Under the pieces are notes generated by a model, which saw only the letters and a list, made by a program, of their open reading frames with translations, searched no databases and had not been told where the DNA came from. A stretch of 64,000 nucleotides of DNA. It comes from Cydia pomonella (Eukaryota > Arthropoda > Insecta > Lepidoptera > Tortricidae). The translations under genes and the position numbers were made by a program. Numbering within the stretch: position 1 is the first letter of the stretch; every line of letters starts with the position of its first letter. Of this stretch, positions 21,566 to 33,320 are shown one piece after another. The stretch lies in assembly GCF_033807575.1 (NCBI RefSeq), contig NC_084705.1:10038019-10102018 (forward strand), written 5' to 3'.

Positions 21566-23263
21566 TTTAAAATCTTCGGTGCCTCCAAAAAGTATATGCA
21601 TACAATAACTCAGCGTGTTATTTTCTTACATCAATAACGTTAAATATTGATCATCTCTTAACTCATAACTTGAATGTTTAAAATGAAGTTTCAACTACAT
21701 AAGTTTATCCTTCCGACCAAATAAATCGGAAAAACAATGGGATTTGTAAAAGATCAAGCCCGGAGATCAAAGACAAATAGGCAACTACTAGTGTCTTCAT
21801 GCAAGCAAGTGCCGCCACTTGCTTTCACAGACTTGGCGTAAAGCCTCAAATATTTGTTTCTTTGAGGACCCTCGATTTTACCTTACATAGGGTTGGGTTT
21901 TCAAATATTTTCCTCTTTCATGTGGCTTTAATAAATAACTTAATATTAATAATACATTTCAAGAGCTTTCACATTTCATAGTGTGTTAATTACACGCAAT
22001 ATTAAACTACGTATTCATGAAAATTTATGTGAACTCGACAATTATTTTCTTATCAAAATACTTGTTCAACCTGCTTTAGCAGTGCCGTTTTTCTAAAGAG
22101 CTTTGATTTTAGCCATACAACTTCCGCATTAAGTTTTTATAAGATGTGAAAAGTTTTCCCTTGTGGAGCAGCGATTATTCCAATTGAGCAGAGTTTGTAG
22201 CGCCACATATTTCTTGGAGGCACGGCAGTACCTCCGCTAAGTCGAGAAAACAAATCGGACACAGTCAATCACATATTTTACAAAAGATTGAAAACATTCA
22301 CTAAATAACGAACGAGCCAAGCGCGCGTCCAACCCGCAGTAACCTGCAACCATAGGATTCTGTACCATTACAAAGTTTAAAAAAATATTTTTTATGATCA
22401 TTTAGAGCGACGTACCTACGATATAGTATATCTATTCTAATTGCTTTATTTTAAATAGGTTAATTGACTTAATTTGAAAAAAAAAACCACTACCTCCATA
22501 GGGAGTTATTATGTTATTTTTAAATCTAAATCTAGGTACATGACGACGCTAAATCTACGTGAAATATCACCTTTAACTCGTACGAGTATGAAAGTGTTTA
22601 AAACACATTGTGTGAATTGAAACCTAAAGCCGAAGGCACGACACGAGTTCGTAATTCCTGTACCGTCCGTGGCACACATACTATTTTTCATCGCAATTGT
22701 GGGAAAAAAAGGGAAACATTTAGGACTTACGGACCGCATCGCCTAGCAAGTGTAATGAAAAAATACATTTTTAAGCCTTGGTCGAAATTTAGGATTGACG
22801 GACCGCTTCGCCTGTAATTTTAATTATCCATTACCATGGCAATCCAAGTCAGCTATAAATATTGAGTACCTACGCGGATTCGATTATTGTACCATCGATA
22901 CGGCCTTAATATGACGCAGAAATAACACAGATGCAGTTACTTAAAACAACAATGCCCCAAAAACATTTTTCTGCACAAATGCTTGCAGTGAGTGTGACGC
23001 TAAGCGTTTTGAGAGCAATCGATCACGGAGTGGTCGCCCGGGGCAAAGGCGGCTGCGCCAATACTCCAGCAGGTTGTTAACTTTAGCATTCTTTGTCGTT
23101 TAAACGACTACGGAAATGAGAGAAAGATAATGTTTTTTTTTATGAGTATATGATATAAAACTGATCACACGGTGTAGTCATCGATCGCTTAAAAAGAAGT
23201 TACGTGCCTAAAAAAACCATCTAAATTTTCGAGGTATTGTTGTCGTTCTCGTTTCAAACTAAC
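21566..23263. other. Intronic sequence, little seen
   Basis: AT-rich and noncoding. Near 22715-22815 a short phrase (TTAGGACTTACGGACCGCATCG / TTAGGATTGACGGACCGCTTCG) occurs twice about 70 bp apart. No gene is recognised. Confidence 0.4.
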
Positions 23264-23415
23264 GCTCAGACCGGATTCGCCTCGGGGCTATAACCATGAA
23301 AACCGAAGTTCGCAAATTACGGGCATCTTTTTCTATCACTCTAATTACGCCTTTAATGGGAGTAAAAGAGAAAGATGCCCGCAATTTGCAATCTTCGATA
23401 TTCGCGTTAGGCCCC
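23264..23415. repeat. Foldback MITE
   Basis: The arm from GGGGCTATAACC through CGCAAATTACGGGCATCTTT is matched by its complement AAAGATGCCCGCAATTTGC through GTTAGGCCCC, around a loop of about 40 nt. This is a typical non-autonomous foldback element of about 150 bp. Confidence 0.7.
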
Positions 23416-23925
23416 TGATCTTTATGTACCTACTCTTATGCCCACTCCAGTTAAGCAGGTATATTGAGTAATCCATAATAGATTTATGTCGATAAAACCA
23501 GATATTTATTAAAATATAAAGTTGAAATTTTCAGAATCGGATTGAGCATGCGAGACAAAAGCTTATTAAAACTCACGTCATTGACGAATGCGATTGTCTG
23601 GTCGGTGTTGTCGATGTTCGTTAGGTAACTGACGGTTCATCAATAGTCTAGTGATTTAAACGAGAAGTGCGCCCTTCAGCTTTAGAAACGTAACATAGCT
23701 ACGAATACATTCGAAATAGGTGTGCAATAACAAGATGTTCATTGTAAAATAGTTTTCGCAGTCATGTTCTTTAAGAAGTCAATAATTAGGACGATTAAGA
23801 TACCTATTTGTAAATTTAATTCGTTTATCCGAAATCACAACGTTATTATACGGTGGATATAAATATAAATATTATAGGACATTATTAATATTTATATATA
23901 GATACGATTTTACCATTCAAAAAAT

Positions 23926-24035
23926 ATTTAGATACCACTGTTACCTTCACTTGAATTTTTCGTCGCTACTTAAATACAACATAACGCCAGCAGCGACGAA
24001 AAATTCAAGTGGGTGTAACCGTGGTATTTAATATA
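23926..24035. repeat. Foldback MITE
   Basis: CACTTGAATTTTTCGTCGCT is matched by AGCGACGAAAAATTCAAGTG, extended outward by TACCACTGTTACC and GTAACCGTGGTA. The arms of about 38 bp are nearly perfect. Confidence 0.75.
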
Positions 24036-24232
24036 ATATTTTAGAATATGCTTCACGAAAGTTTCATTTCGATTTAAGTTTGTATAGGTTAGGTTACATA
24101 ACTTTTAAATATTTATACAGTACTTGTGCTTCTGAACAATCGTGTTCCCTGTAGGTAATGCTATTTGCTAAGCTATCACAGGGTTCGTATATCTTTTAAA
24201 CCGTCCACAAAATATTGACGTTGCCGTTGCAG

Positions 24233-24312
24233 GCATTGTTTGCGCTATGCATTTATCAAGAGGCGAGTGTCACGCCAAAAACTGCTTCATTCTTTATGAG
24301 CGCCTGGTACAT
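24233..24312. repeat. Dispersed repeat shared with 28706
   Basis: TTGTTTGCGCTATGCATTTA, TCAAGAGGCGAGTGTCACGCC and AAAAACTGC recur at 28706-28782 with few changes. Noncoding, unclassified. Confidence 0.6.
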
Positions 24313-24371
24313 ATAAACCTACACCTAATATTTTTAACAAGCTTACAACTCAAAGTATTTGTTAATACTTA

Positions 24372-24560
24372 GTTTTTTTTACAAGTGGGCGAAATTGTTG
24401 TTTAATTAACTCCTCCCCGCAAGCAAGAGAAGTGAAGCGAAATATGCCAAAATTGGTTCGAATGTGGAATCTCGAGCTTTGCGACTGGCACTAGGGTTAA
24501 ACAAACTTTGCTACCGAGTGAAACATAACATTTTTCACCGCAACGACGTGAGGAAAATAC
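24372..24560. repeat. Dispersed repeat F, partial
   Basis: Contains GGGTTAAACAAACTTTGC, CGAGTGAAACATAACATTTTTC and CACCGCAACGACGTGAGG, which match 57577-58005. It is foldback-like with reversed phrases at its start (GTGGGCGAAATTGTTGTTTAA). No coding content. Confidence 0.55.
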
Positions 24561-24869
24561 TAGCTGTAAATCAAATATAACATCAAAACAAACCCTAAAT
24601 AACTTAATATCATTTCTTTTTTTTTAACGGGTATCACTTTCAAAAACTAACCCACTGAAAAGCGCAAAATAATTTTGATATACCCCACCCTTATCCTTGT
24701 CCAGTCTCTATCACGTCCTAAAGCAAATTTCTGCCAAAAAGCAATTAATATTTAGTAATAATAAAAATTATCACCATCCAGGAAATTACTTAGTTTTTGA
24801 AGTCGGTGGTCGGTTGGTTCAACTAAACACAAAAAAAACATCTAAATCAGTTTCAGCAAATCAAATACA

Positions 24870-26262
24870 TCATGCACGTAAATAGTATATGTAATGTGGT
24901 AAGTGACTGTAAAATGTATATGTATGCGGACGATACGTGCATGTTGTATGCAGACAAAGACGTAACGGTTGCGATGCAAAAAGTTCAGAAGGATTTAGAA
25001 AACGTAATTAAGTGGGTTCACGATAATGGCATTATTATAAACCTTAGCAAAACTAAATGCATGTATATACGTTCGCCATATTGTAGAACAGAAATCGACT
25101 TTGTAGAAAGCTATAAGTACCTTGGATTGACAGTAGACTGTCACATGTCTTGGTCAGCACACGTAAATAACGTATGTGACAAACTTAGATCAGTACCCCT
25201 AGTGTGAATTTAGTCGATAGCGAAACGTGTCGTACGCGTTTGCGTTAAGTCTCATTTTGTATGGGTTTTTGAACAGCGCGCCAAGCGGGACGTTTTGGAA
25301 AGTCAAAAATCTCATACAAAATGACACTTAACGCAAACGCGTACGTCACGTTTCGCTGTCGAAAATATTTACACTAGGGGTACTGTGCTCGGAAAATTCT
25401 ATCATTTACGAAGTATAGCAAACAGGGCCATATTATATACATTATATCACGCACTTGTAGATTCTATATTATCTTACGGTCTAAGCAGTTACGGTCGGAC
25501 TTTCTCCTCGTACCTAGACAGAATTAAAGCAATTCAGGTCAGATTTTTAAAATTTATAGTAGATAAAAAACAAAATGGTCATGTAAAAATAGTTACGATA
25601 AACTTTTTTCGATTTGTAATGTATTACCAGTACATGAAAAATGCTCACTACTCATAGCCTTAGAACAATATAGACGTAACGAGTTCAAAAAACCGTTAAA
25701 TCATAAACTATGCGTTACCAAGGAGCTAACTCATCGTACCTAAACTATTGATACCAAAAACTTGTAACTATTTTGGGAAACGGACTAGGAAATACTTGGT
25801 GCCCATGATCTTAAATAATGTTACCGATCAAGTAAGATCCTGTCATGATGTGTCCAAAGTTGTGTATAAAAAGAGGCTAAAGAAATCACTATTGGACAGG
25901 TTCGAGCAGAATTCTTGACTCGCTTATATTATCTTAACTACGTAACTAAGTATAAATACTTAACTAAGTAATATAGATCTTTTTTATATAAGAAAAATGT
26001 CACTTCGGTGGACAATATTACTAAGGATAATGATTAGAATTACTAAGGATAACTAATCAGATGGATCCCAGACTCGGTGTGGAGCCTTTCCACATTAAAA
26101 ACGTCATTAGCATCACGTATATTTAAAAAAGTTAAAATTACTACGACAATTTCTGTGGGAATGTTCTGTGGTGGGTCTATGGAGGAGTATGGACAGGCTT
26201 GTTTCGGTTATATGTGTGAAATCATTTGTTTACAAGGGTACGACAGCGACTAAACTAAACTA
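24870..26262 (+). pseudogene. LINE reverse transcriptase fragment split by a MITE
   Basis: The forward frame opens near 24872 with VVSDCKMYMYADDTCMLYAD, where YADDT is the reverse-transcriptase catalytic motif. It continues LSKTKCMYI and YKYLGLTVDCHMSWSAHV up to DKLR at 25190. A 195-bp MITE then interrupts it. The frame resumes LGKFYHLRSIANRAILYTLY, SILSYGLSSYG and IKAIQVRFLKFIVDKK, and then decays with several frameshifts to an end near 25917 (RFEQNS). The 3' UTR ends in CTAAACTAAACTA at about 26249. It is jockey-like from the thumb sequence. 5'-truncated inside the palm domain and inactive. Confidence 0.85.
25191..25385. mobile_element. 195-bp MITE inserted in a LINE
   Basis: Ends CAGTACCCCTAGTGT and ACACTAGGGGTACTG. 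Inner arms ACGCGTTTGCGTTAAGTCTC plus ATTTTGTAT and their complement make it a foldback. A second copy of identical length lies at 50155-50349. Removing it joins AGAT to TGCTCGG and restores the reverse-transcriptase frame. No target duplication is evident. Confidence 0.85.
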
Positions 26263-26511
26263 ATAACTAGCTTAAACTTAGCAGTTATTTTAATTTACAA
26301 TGTTAATGTTAGCTTGAATTACATAATACAATGACCTGTGATCAATAACAGTATGTGATAACCACTCGTGAAGTTTAAGTTTTAACATACCAAGGTTTCA
26401 ATATACATCCGTATGCAAAAGCGGCTATAGTTATTAATATTTATTATACCTACTTTGATGGAGGGTAGATTTAGTTTTTTCTGCCAACAAACTGTACTGC
26501 AGTTTAGCAGA
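26263..26511. other. Spacer, no feature seen
   Basis: AT-rich noncoding sequence with a small hairpin-like phrase near 26478. Confidence 0.35.
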
Positions 26512-26770
26512 TTAGTAGTTTAAGGCTTTTTGTAATCTTCCTTTGATTGAAATAAAATAAATATATTTGACGATACACCGATAGCAGCGCCACCTACCAA
26601 TTAGTTTTTCAAACCATCCCTGTATACCAAAACCTTCTCCAGGATAAAACAAACACTTTTCTGAAAACCGCATCAAAAGCGGTTCACCCAAACGCGAGAT
26701 AATTGCGAACGAACATATGTTCGTTATATACACATAAAAACATATGAGTCAAACTGAGAACCCCCTTTTT
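26512..26770 (-). repeat. Probable dispersed repeat
   Basis: Minus-strand phrases such as AACCGCTTTTGATGCGGTTT, CAGAAAAGTGTTTGTTTTATC and CTGGAGAAGGTTTTGGTATA resemble a common lepidopteran dispersed sequence. It is open for 73 codons with no recognised domain. No second copy is in this window, so the call is tentative. Confidence 0.4.
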
Positions 26771-26953
26771 TAAGGCAGTTAAAAACATTACAAATCAAAT
26801 AATTAATATGAATTCAAAGTCCATTAAACTATCACTTAAAAGTCCATTAAACTAGACAACATAAGCAAACAACTCAAAATTTACATCAATTTACTTTAAA
26901 AATTGTATATACAGATGTTAATCACAATGAAAACATCAACGATGATCAACTCT

Positions 26954-27024
26954 GGCCAACATGGGACGCGAACCCACATCTTTGGATTACTGGTTCAACG
27001 CGTTACCAATTGCGCCAGCTGACC
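26954..27024 (-). pseudogene. tRNA-Thr(AGT)-like pseudogene
   Basis: The 71-nt minus-strand sequence starts GGTCAGCTGGCGCAATTGG and ends GGGTTCGCGTCCCATGTTGGCC, and folds as a cloverleaf. The acceptor stem has 7 pairs (two of them G-U) and the T stem pairs fully. The anticodon loop reads CCAGTAA, with AGT (Thr). Several changes argue against function: U33 is C, base 58 is C instead of A, one anticodon-stem pair (30-40) is A-C, and D-stem pair 13-22 is C-A. No CCA is encoded, as expected in eukaryotes. Confidence 0.6.
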
Positions 27025-27079
27025 ATCCGTCATTCACCGCGAATTTAACCATTGCAACTGTGACAACGTCATTAGCGAC

Positions 27080-27210
27080 ATCTGCACTTTAAGGGTTACA
27101 ACCTTAAGCAAATTACTTTGTCACTCTTGAGAATAAAATGCAACTTTCTCATCAGTGTTTGAAGAATTAAGTGAGCCTATACGAGCTGGTGTGGTGAAAA
27201 GATAATGTGT
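27080..27210. repeat. Dispersed repeat F, 3' fragment
   Basis: AATTACTTTG, TTTCTCATCAGTGTTTGAAG and GAGCTGGTGTGGTGAAAAG correspond to the end of the F copy at 57915-58005. It follows the tRNA-like sequence directly, which hints that both moved together. Confidence 0.45.
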
Positions 27211-27549
27211 TGCCATTCTGAATCGAACGTAAAGCATAAAAAACATTTAGTTCGTTTTTGTACTAACTGAAATGTTCAATTAAGAGCTAGTGCTTGTAAT
27301 AGCGGCATCAACTTTAAATTTAGACAAAGTTGATATGAGATGAACCTTACACGAAATAGCAAAATGTGCAAATGTGTTTAAAACTTTTTCATCACACTTG
27401 CTCGTAAATGGTGCCATAACTAGACACCGCAATCTTCTGGCATTGTCAACGCTATTAGACAGGTGGGGAAGTAATTTGAACAAGGAAATCTACATGCAGG
27501 TAGTTAGAAATGACATGTGTTGACTGGTATATATATATCTACATATGTA
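27211..27549. other. Spacer, no feature seen
   Basis: Noncoding sequence. The 67-codon minus-strand frame at 27280-27483 has no recognised content. Confidence 0.35.
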
Positions 27550-28310
27550 GCTTATAGTAGTTTATGTGACTGCTACATAATAAAAGGCATTAAAATACAC
27601 GAGTGTGGGTTTAAGAAACGAAGTGAGTTTCTTAATAGGATCACACGAGTGTTTTAATGCCTAATTATGTTCAGTTACATACACTATTTTATCTACACAC
27701 ATATTATAAACTTTCTATGATATATTCACTAACCCAAATTACAGCCAACGTTGGGGCATCTTTGCTCTCTTGGCGGAACTCGCGGATATGTGGTGGCTTC
27801 ACCGAAATATTTTTATCGCTCATTTCACACGCACCTTTAGCTATAGTTACATTAAAAACAACAAAACATTTTCATTTTATACTTAAAACGAATTAAAAGA
27901 TAAACTGTACGTCAAATGGCGGTAAATAAAAACTTTTTTCACGCATGTCACGCATTCGTAGTTTTTTTCAATTCAGAGACAAACTAGAGTCGGGGGCCTA
28001 TTTCCGTATCATTCTATACAAACTAACATGTGAGATATGTCAAAATTGTATGCAATTGACATTTAATTCCGAACAAAAAAGTATCTCGATTGATATTAGA
28101 ATAGAGGGCAAATCGAATTGTTTCTTTTTTTCAGAGATGATCCAAATTTGAATGAATAACCAAATCGATTTTGATGTAGTTATGAAGAAATTACATCATC
28201 ACCACAGATAAGAAATTTGTTGTAACAAAACAGTTTATCGTAATGTTGGCCATTATTTACGGGTTTTGAAGACATCATAGAGGGTTCACATATGATATGT
28301 GTGTAGATAA
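27550..28310. repeat. Dispersed repeat D, copy 2
   Basis: Same order of parts as 9868-10630: foldback head with ACACGAGTGT arms and AAGAAACGAAGTGAGTTTCT, then CAAATTACAGCCAACGTTGG, CTCTTGGCGGAACTCGCGG and ACTAGAGTCGGGGGCCTATT, ending near AGGGTTCACATATG. Copy 1 has an extra GAAC in the hairpin loop and differs by scattered substitutions. Confidence 0.75.
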
Positions 28311-30311
28311 AATGATTTTCGGTATCAACATTATTGTCATTATTATTTGAATAATATTTCAAGAGCGACACACGTTCTCCTCACTCCTCCTCACACAGCT
28401 CCATGACTACGGGTTTTAATTTGTTTTTCAAAAAAATAATTTTAAACGTAAAGTACGTACCTATAAATCGTGTCATTCACGTCGACGCGTGCCTTGACTC
28501 GTATTTTCATGTTATTGAAGGTTAGATTTGACTAATCTGCGCGTCATCGTGGATGACACCAACACCACGTTTTGAGCAATTGTATTTTATTTAATACATT
28601 TATCTGTTTGTAGATTATAAAACTAATACCTATTTGAAATCACATTTTTTAACTGTATTCAATTCAATATAGAGCATATTTATTATTTTGTTCTTACGTA
28701 ACCTTTGTTTGCGCTATGCATTTATCAGGAGGCAAGTGTCGCGCCAAAAACTGTCCTCATCTTTATGCGCGCCCGGTACACGGCAATTAGGTGACCCATT
28801 TGCCAGAATTTAGTTGACTGCCAGTAGCGGAACTTGAAACCGGCTTGTAAGTGTATGTTAATGATAAAAGCATGTGTGAATTGCTTAAGTAGACCTATGT
28901 AATTTATTGTATTGTCTGTAAGTCTCCTGATGCGGTTGTTGCGTTTTTGAATTTCGAGAGCTCTTTAGGGTATAAATTTGACTGACAAGTCGAATCAGCT
29001 GCTTTTTTATGAGAACTATCAGCACAATTAGCCGAGTTAAGTATATGAAGCATACACCGTGTTTTTATTATTTCCGTTAATTTCAAGGGTGCATTCCTGA
29101 GCTTAAATTAAGTAACTTTCTCAAGGACACCGGTATTCTAATTAACTTCGTTTCGGAGATGATCAATATTTAATTTTTATCTACAGTTATACACTTGCCT
29201 CAGGGCCTGTTGACATATTGATTAGTGTTTAGTACAAGTGAATACATTTGCTACTAAACGTAAGTACTATCTCGGACGATTGATTTTCGAAATGACATTG
29301 AAATGTCACAGTTTCCTATTGTTTGAAATAAATGTAATGCCCGTGTTACAACAAAGCTATATGCAACATTAAATTACTTTTTATATAAATATTTTTTTAA
29401 ATTAACTATGCCACTTAGTTTCCTTAAACGTACCTACTTATCCATACCCCAGAGTTAACGAAATTCAATAAAACACGGGCGTATATGTGATATCAGTATT
29501 TGAAATGTAAGTGAAATTTACGTACCTACTTATTATAGTTCTTTTAGATTTATAAAAGGGAATAGTCAGAAAATGACAGCAGTCTATGCTTCATTTATAA
29601 TGTTCTATTGCTTTATTTCGTGTAAGGTGTAAAATAATCTATTTTAACTATAGTTTACAAGTCAATATTCCTTTATATTCCATACATAATGGCACAAAAA
29701 ACATCAAATATTTAATTACACGGGAGATGAAGGCACTTAACATATAGTTAACTTAATTTGTACACACGCATATTTACGGCAATATTACTAAAATAACCGG
29801 ATATTTAAGTAACTTTTCTAACTAAAATCATTGTAAAACTCCATAAGTGTTACAGCTTCATAGAATTGAATGTTGAAAAAAAATTGAGCTAACGATGTCA
29901 CAACCGTTCCATGAAGTTTTATAACCAACATTGAGCGAAGATCATAAATCCAAAAACGCATAAAACAGTAAAACCGCATCCGTTTAATTAAAGCAAAAAA
30001 TCTGTTGAAAAATATATTTAGCTCAAATGGAACAATGCGTCGCTCGCAACACTAAACCACGGCAATTACCTTGGTTTTGACTGTAGAACAATACAGAACA
30101 CTCGCCCGGGCTACGATGCGCCCATCATCAACGTAAAATTACTTACCTACACAATATAAACGACAATGCTTCGCAGCCTGAGATTTATTCGCAAAGTTTT
30201 TTATTGCTCGATTACTTGTTTGTCTAAACAATGTCACGAGTTTATTTTTTTATACTTATATGTACTGGTCACATTGACAGCTTCAGGCACACTGGTTTTA
30301 TTATTCAGTTC
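28311..30311. other. Intronic sequence, little seen
   Basis: AT-rich and noncoding. It includes the short repeat at 28706-28782 that is also at 24233-24312. No gene, hairpin or target duplication was recognised. Confidence 0.4.
28706..28782. repeat. Dispersed repeat shared with 24233
   Basis: Second copy of the TTTGCGCTATGCATTTATCA unit with GTGTCGCGCCAAAAACTG. Confidence 0.6.
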
Positions 30312-30655
30312 TTTAAAAGGGTAGAATAGCTTTGCGATCCTAGCGAAATAACGGTACTTCCTCGATGAAATTCCATTTTGGAGGAAAACGTTTTCCAGTA
30401 ACTAAATCGTAACAAATCACTTTAATTTTGATGTCGATCGCTTCAGCATAATATGTGTGTGTATGTATGTGTATGTTCATAGGTTTTGCTTAAAAAAAAT
30501 ACAAATTTTGAAAAAAAAAGAAAAACCTATACATAATCCTAGTTTTTCAGTGTATCAATAACATAGTAAAAAATCATGGAGAATGGAAAAGATTTAGAAG
30601 TGGAAAGACGTTTTCTTCTTTTGTATGGACGATCACGTGGTATGCTTCACTCTTA
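30312..30655. repeat. Dispersed repeat R, copy 1
   Basis: Shares AAATTCCATTTTGGAGGAAAAC, TTTTGATGTCGATCGCTTCA, AATGGAAAAGA and GTATGGACGATCACGTG with 39803-40120. A (GT)n-like tract at 30455-30475 is specific to this copy. Internally TTCATAGGTTTTGC and AAAACCTATACATAATCC are partly inverted. Confidence 0.65.
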
Positions 30656-31124
30656 AGTCTTTTCATTAAAGTGACTGTAACATTTTTTATTTACCACCTT
30701 TCATACAACGGAGCCTAGACGTCACAGTGACCAAATGGTCGTAGGTCGATCCTCGGAAGTCAAATCCGGTAAATACCTCTGTAATTATAGAGCATTAAAG
30801 AGAATATATATTAAAATATATGTACCTACGTAATTAGGTAGATACTGCGAATTCAGCGACCCATTTCCCGGCGTTACCAGCTAGCCGAGTTGAATACTCA
30901 TTATACTCAAGTTTACTATCTCGGTTCTAAGTGCACTTGGAATGTATCTTTGATTATTAATGTTAGTGTAGTGTTAATTACCTGGGATAATACTTGGTCT
31001 ATTTATTTTGTTCCTGAATATAATGATCATGAAAGCTAAATAAAAGAGGGATCGCGTAAAATCTAGAAGCGCTTTGTTTTACGACAAATTTTATTTGACA
31101 TTGTAACATTTTTTGAAACCCCTC
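30656..31124. other. Spacer, no feature seen
   Basis: AT-rich noncoding sequence before the RTE-like fragment. Confidence 0.35.
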
Positions 31125-32031
31125 TAGCGGAGACCTATTATAACCTGGGTGCAGGGCACAGATAGGAAGCCTAGCATTCTGCTTAATGGTTCTACTTTGC
31201 AAGTGGTTGATCATTTTTGCTACCTCGGTTCCACAACAACATTCTACGGTTTCTAGCGGCAGGGAAATATCTTCTCGAGTAGGCAAAGCCGCGTGTACAT
31301 TTGGACGTCTTCACACTCGTGTTTGGAGAAATGATAAGCTCACCATAGCCACCAAAGTCCTCGTATACCAGGCGTGCGTAGTTAGTACCCGTTTATACGC
31401 TTCGGAAACGTGTACCACTTATTCTCAAGAGCGCAAGTTAAACGCTTTTCATATGCGTTGCCTGAGACTAATAGTGGGAGTGACCTGGAAGGTTAAGATG
31501 ACAAATTAAGCAGTTCGTGCAAAGTCAGGCATCATCAGCATTACGGCGATGCTCAAAGAGAGGAGACTGCGTTGGCTCGGTCATGTACAACACCGTATGG
31601 ATCCAGAAAGGTTGCCACGCCAAGTGTTAATGGGTCAGATAGCAAATGCGGAAAGACCTGTGGGGCGCCCCATGTTAAGATTTAGAGACTCCTGCAAGCG
31701 TGACATGGAATTATTTGGCATCGATACTAGCGCTTGGGAAGAACGTGCTGCATTGAGACCCAAGTGGCGTAGAGACCTATGCGCGGGAGTGACGAAGCAA
31801 GACGACGTGTGGCTGGAAAACTTGAGGCATAAAAGGAACAGGCATCGCGCTGGTGGAGTGGTCTCATATCCAGAGGCACAACATAATACATGCGACTTAT
31901 GCGGCAAGAAGTGCCGTGCAGCGATAGGCTTGTATAGTCATAACTGGAAATGCATTGGCCGTCTCAACCGCTCTTGACACAACGTTGCAACGATCATCCG
32001 TCAGGGATGCAGTGGCCATTGATGATGATGA
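31125..32031 (+). pseudogene. RTE-like LINE: reverse transcriptase C-terminal region and 3' end
   Basis: The forward frames give the thumb and tail of a LINE ORF2: VVDHFCYLGSTTT, then after a break EISSRVGKAACTFGRLHTRV, VYQACVVSTRLYASETCTTY and FHMRCLRLIVGVTWKVKMTN. A single TAA at 31507-31509 follows. The frame then continues RRLRWLGHVQHRMDPERLPR, VGRPMLRFRDSCKRDM and WRRDL, closing with a zinc-finger-like CDLCGKKCRAAIGLYSH at the end (stop 31975-31977). The 3' end is short and finishes in a (GAT)n repeat near 32019-32031, as in RTE-clade elements. 5'-truncated, with one frame break and one nonsense codon. Family high confidence, clade moderate. Confidence 0.85.
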
Positions 32032-32170
32032 TAGCCAACGTGCCAATCGTTAACGCTCCGTAGCGAACGAAACGCAAATTTCACTGTCACTCTAATATGG
32101 AACAGTGGTAGAGAGAGATAACTACGCTACGCTACGGAGGCTAGCATGTTGGCTAAGCACCCTAAGGTGC
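32032..32170. repeat. MITE with GCCAACGTGCC ends, copy M1
   Basis: TAGCCAACGTGCCAATCG at the left and GCATGTTGGCTAAGCACCCT at the right are inverted. Inside are CGCTCCGTAGCGAACGAAACG and CTAATATGGAACAGTGG. The same family is at 47741-48228, where it is split by another element. Confidence 0.6.
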
Positions 32171-32664
32171 GTAGCGTGCGTGCAGTATTCGTTAACAAGT
32201 AGTAAGTTTGCTTAATGGTGTAGTGCTTGCCAATCGTCACCTGTTTGCTTATTTGCTTGAAGTATATCGACATTTTGATATATAATTGTATTTGTATTGT
32301 TTATATGTTTTTTTTTTGTTAATACTTAATTATTTTTGTTGGTACCGGTTCCACCAATTTCCTTAAACCGTTTACCAGGCAAAGGATGATATACAATCCA
32401 AATAGTATTTTGTTTTGTTTACCATAGTCAGGTTTTAGCTGCAAATCTCCTACAACATATTATATTGATCCCTGAAAATATTATTTTATAATCTTCATTC
32501 ATAACACGCTCCTAAATCCAATAATGTTTCTTTGCAAGTCGTTTGAATTCACTTGACGAGTAATTTCGGTTGTTGATGACGAAAATCGAACATTTTACTC
32601 AATTTCAGAGAAATAAAAGCATAGAGTTCGGACAAGTTTTTGATATTATGTAGATTTTGAATGT
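32171..32664. other. Spacer, no feature seen
   Basis: AT-rich noncoding sequence. Confidence 0.35.
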
Positions 32665-33320
32665 TGTACAAATATACTAAGCATAATTGTATACAGCGCC
32701 ATCTATCGGCAAATTGTCGGTATGTATGTTGGATTTCGGGAATAATTCTTTATCATTTAAACGGTTTTCAATTTTTATTTTATTTATTTGAAAGAATGTG
32801 CTTTTGTTGTTATCTCATAGAAATTTCAAGCATAATTAATACCCGCAAAATCCTGTTAAATCGCAAATTGAATGTTTTTGATAAAAAAAAACATATCAAG
32901 ATAGATATGTACTCCAGGTGTGAGTATAGTTTTCCTGTAAATTTTAACTATGTAAGTATGAAAATTTTTCGTTGGTAAACATAGGAAATAAGGCGGAGGG
33001 GAGGAGAATAGTATTTTTTTCACATTTTCCGTCATAAGACAAATTTTATTCACTATGAAAAACCCACTTGACCTAGTAACTAGACTTGGGCAACATTTAT
33101 ATTGAACTCTTTATATTGAGTATTTTCCATAATTAATATAAATAAAATGAAAAATTATACTTCCAATATGTCTGGGTCAGCGTTGTTCATTACTATTCCA
33201 AATTTCAAATCGATTGCTTAAGTACTTCTCGAGATATTTAGCAATGTGACAGACAGACGGACGGACAGAGTCGCACCATAAGGGTTCCTTTTGTACCTTT
33301 TTGGTACGGAACCCTAAAAA
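32665..33320 (-). repeat. GGGTTCCG element type B, copy B2 (reversed)
   Basis: Reverse copy of B1: CAGCGCCATCTATCGGCAAA, TAATTCTTTATCATTTAAACG and GACGGACGGACAGAGTCGCAC, ending TTGGTACGGAACCCTAAAAA. Noncoding. Confidence 0.7.
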
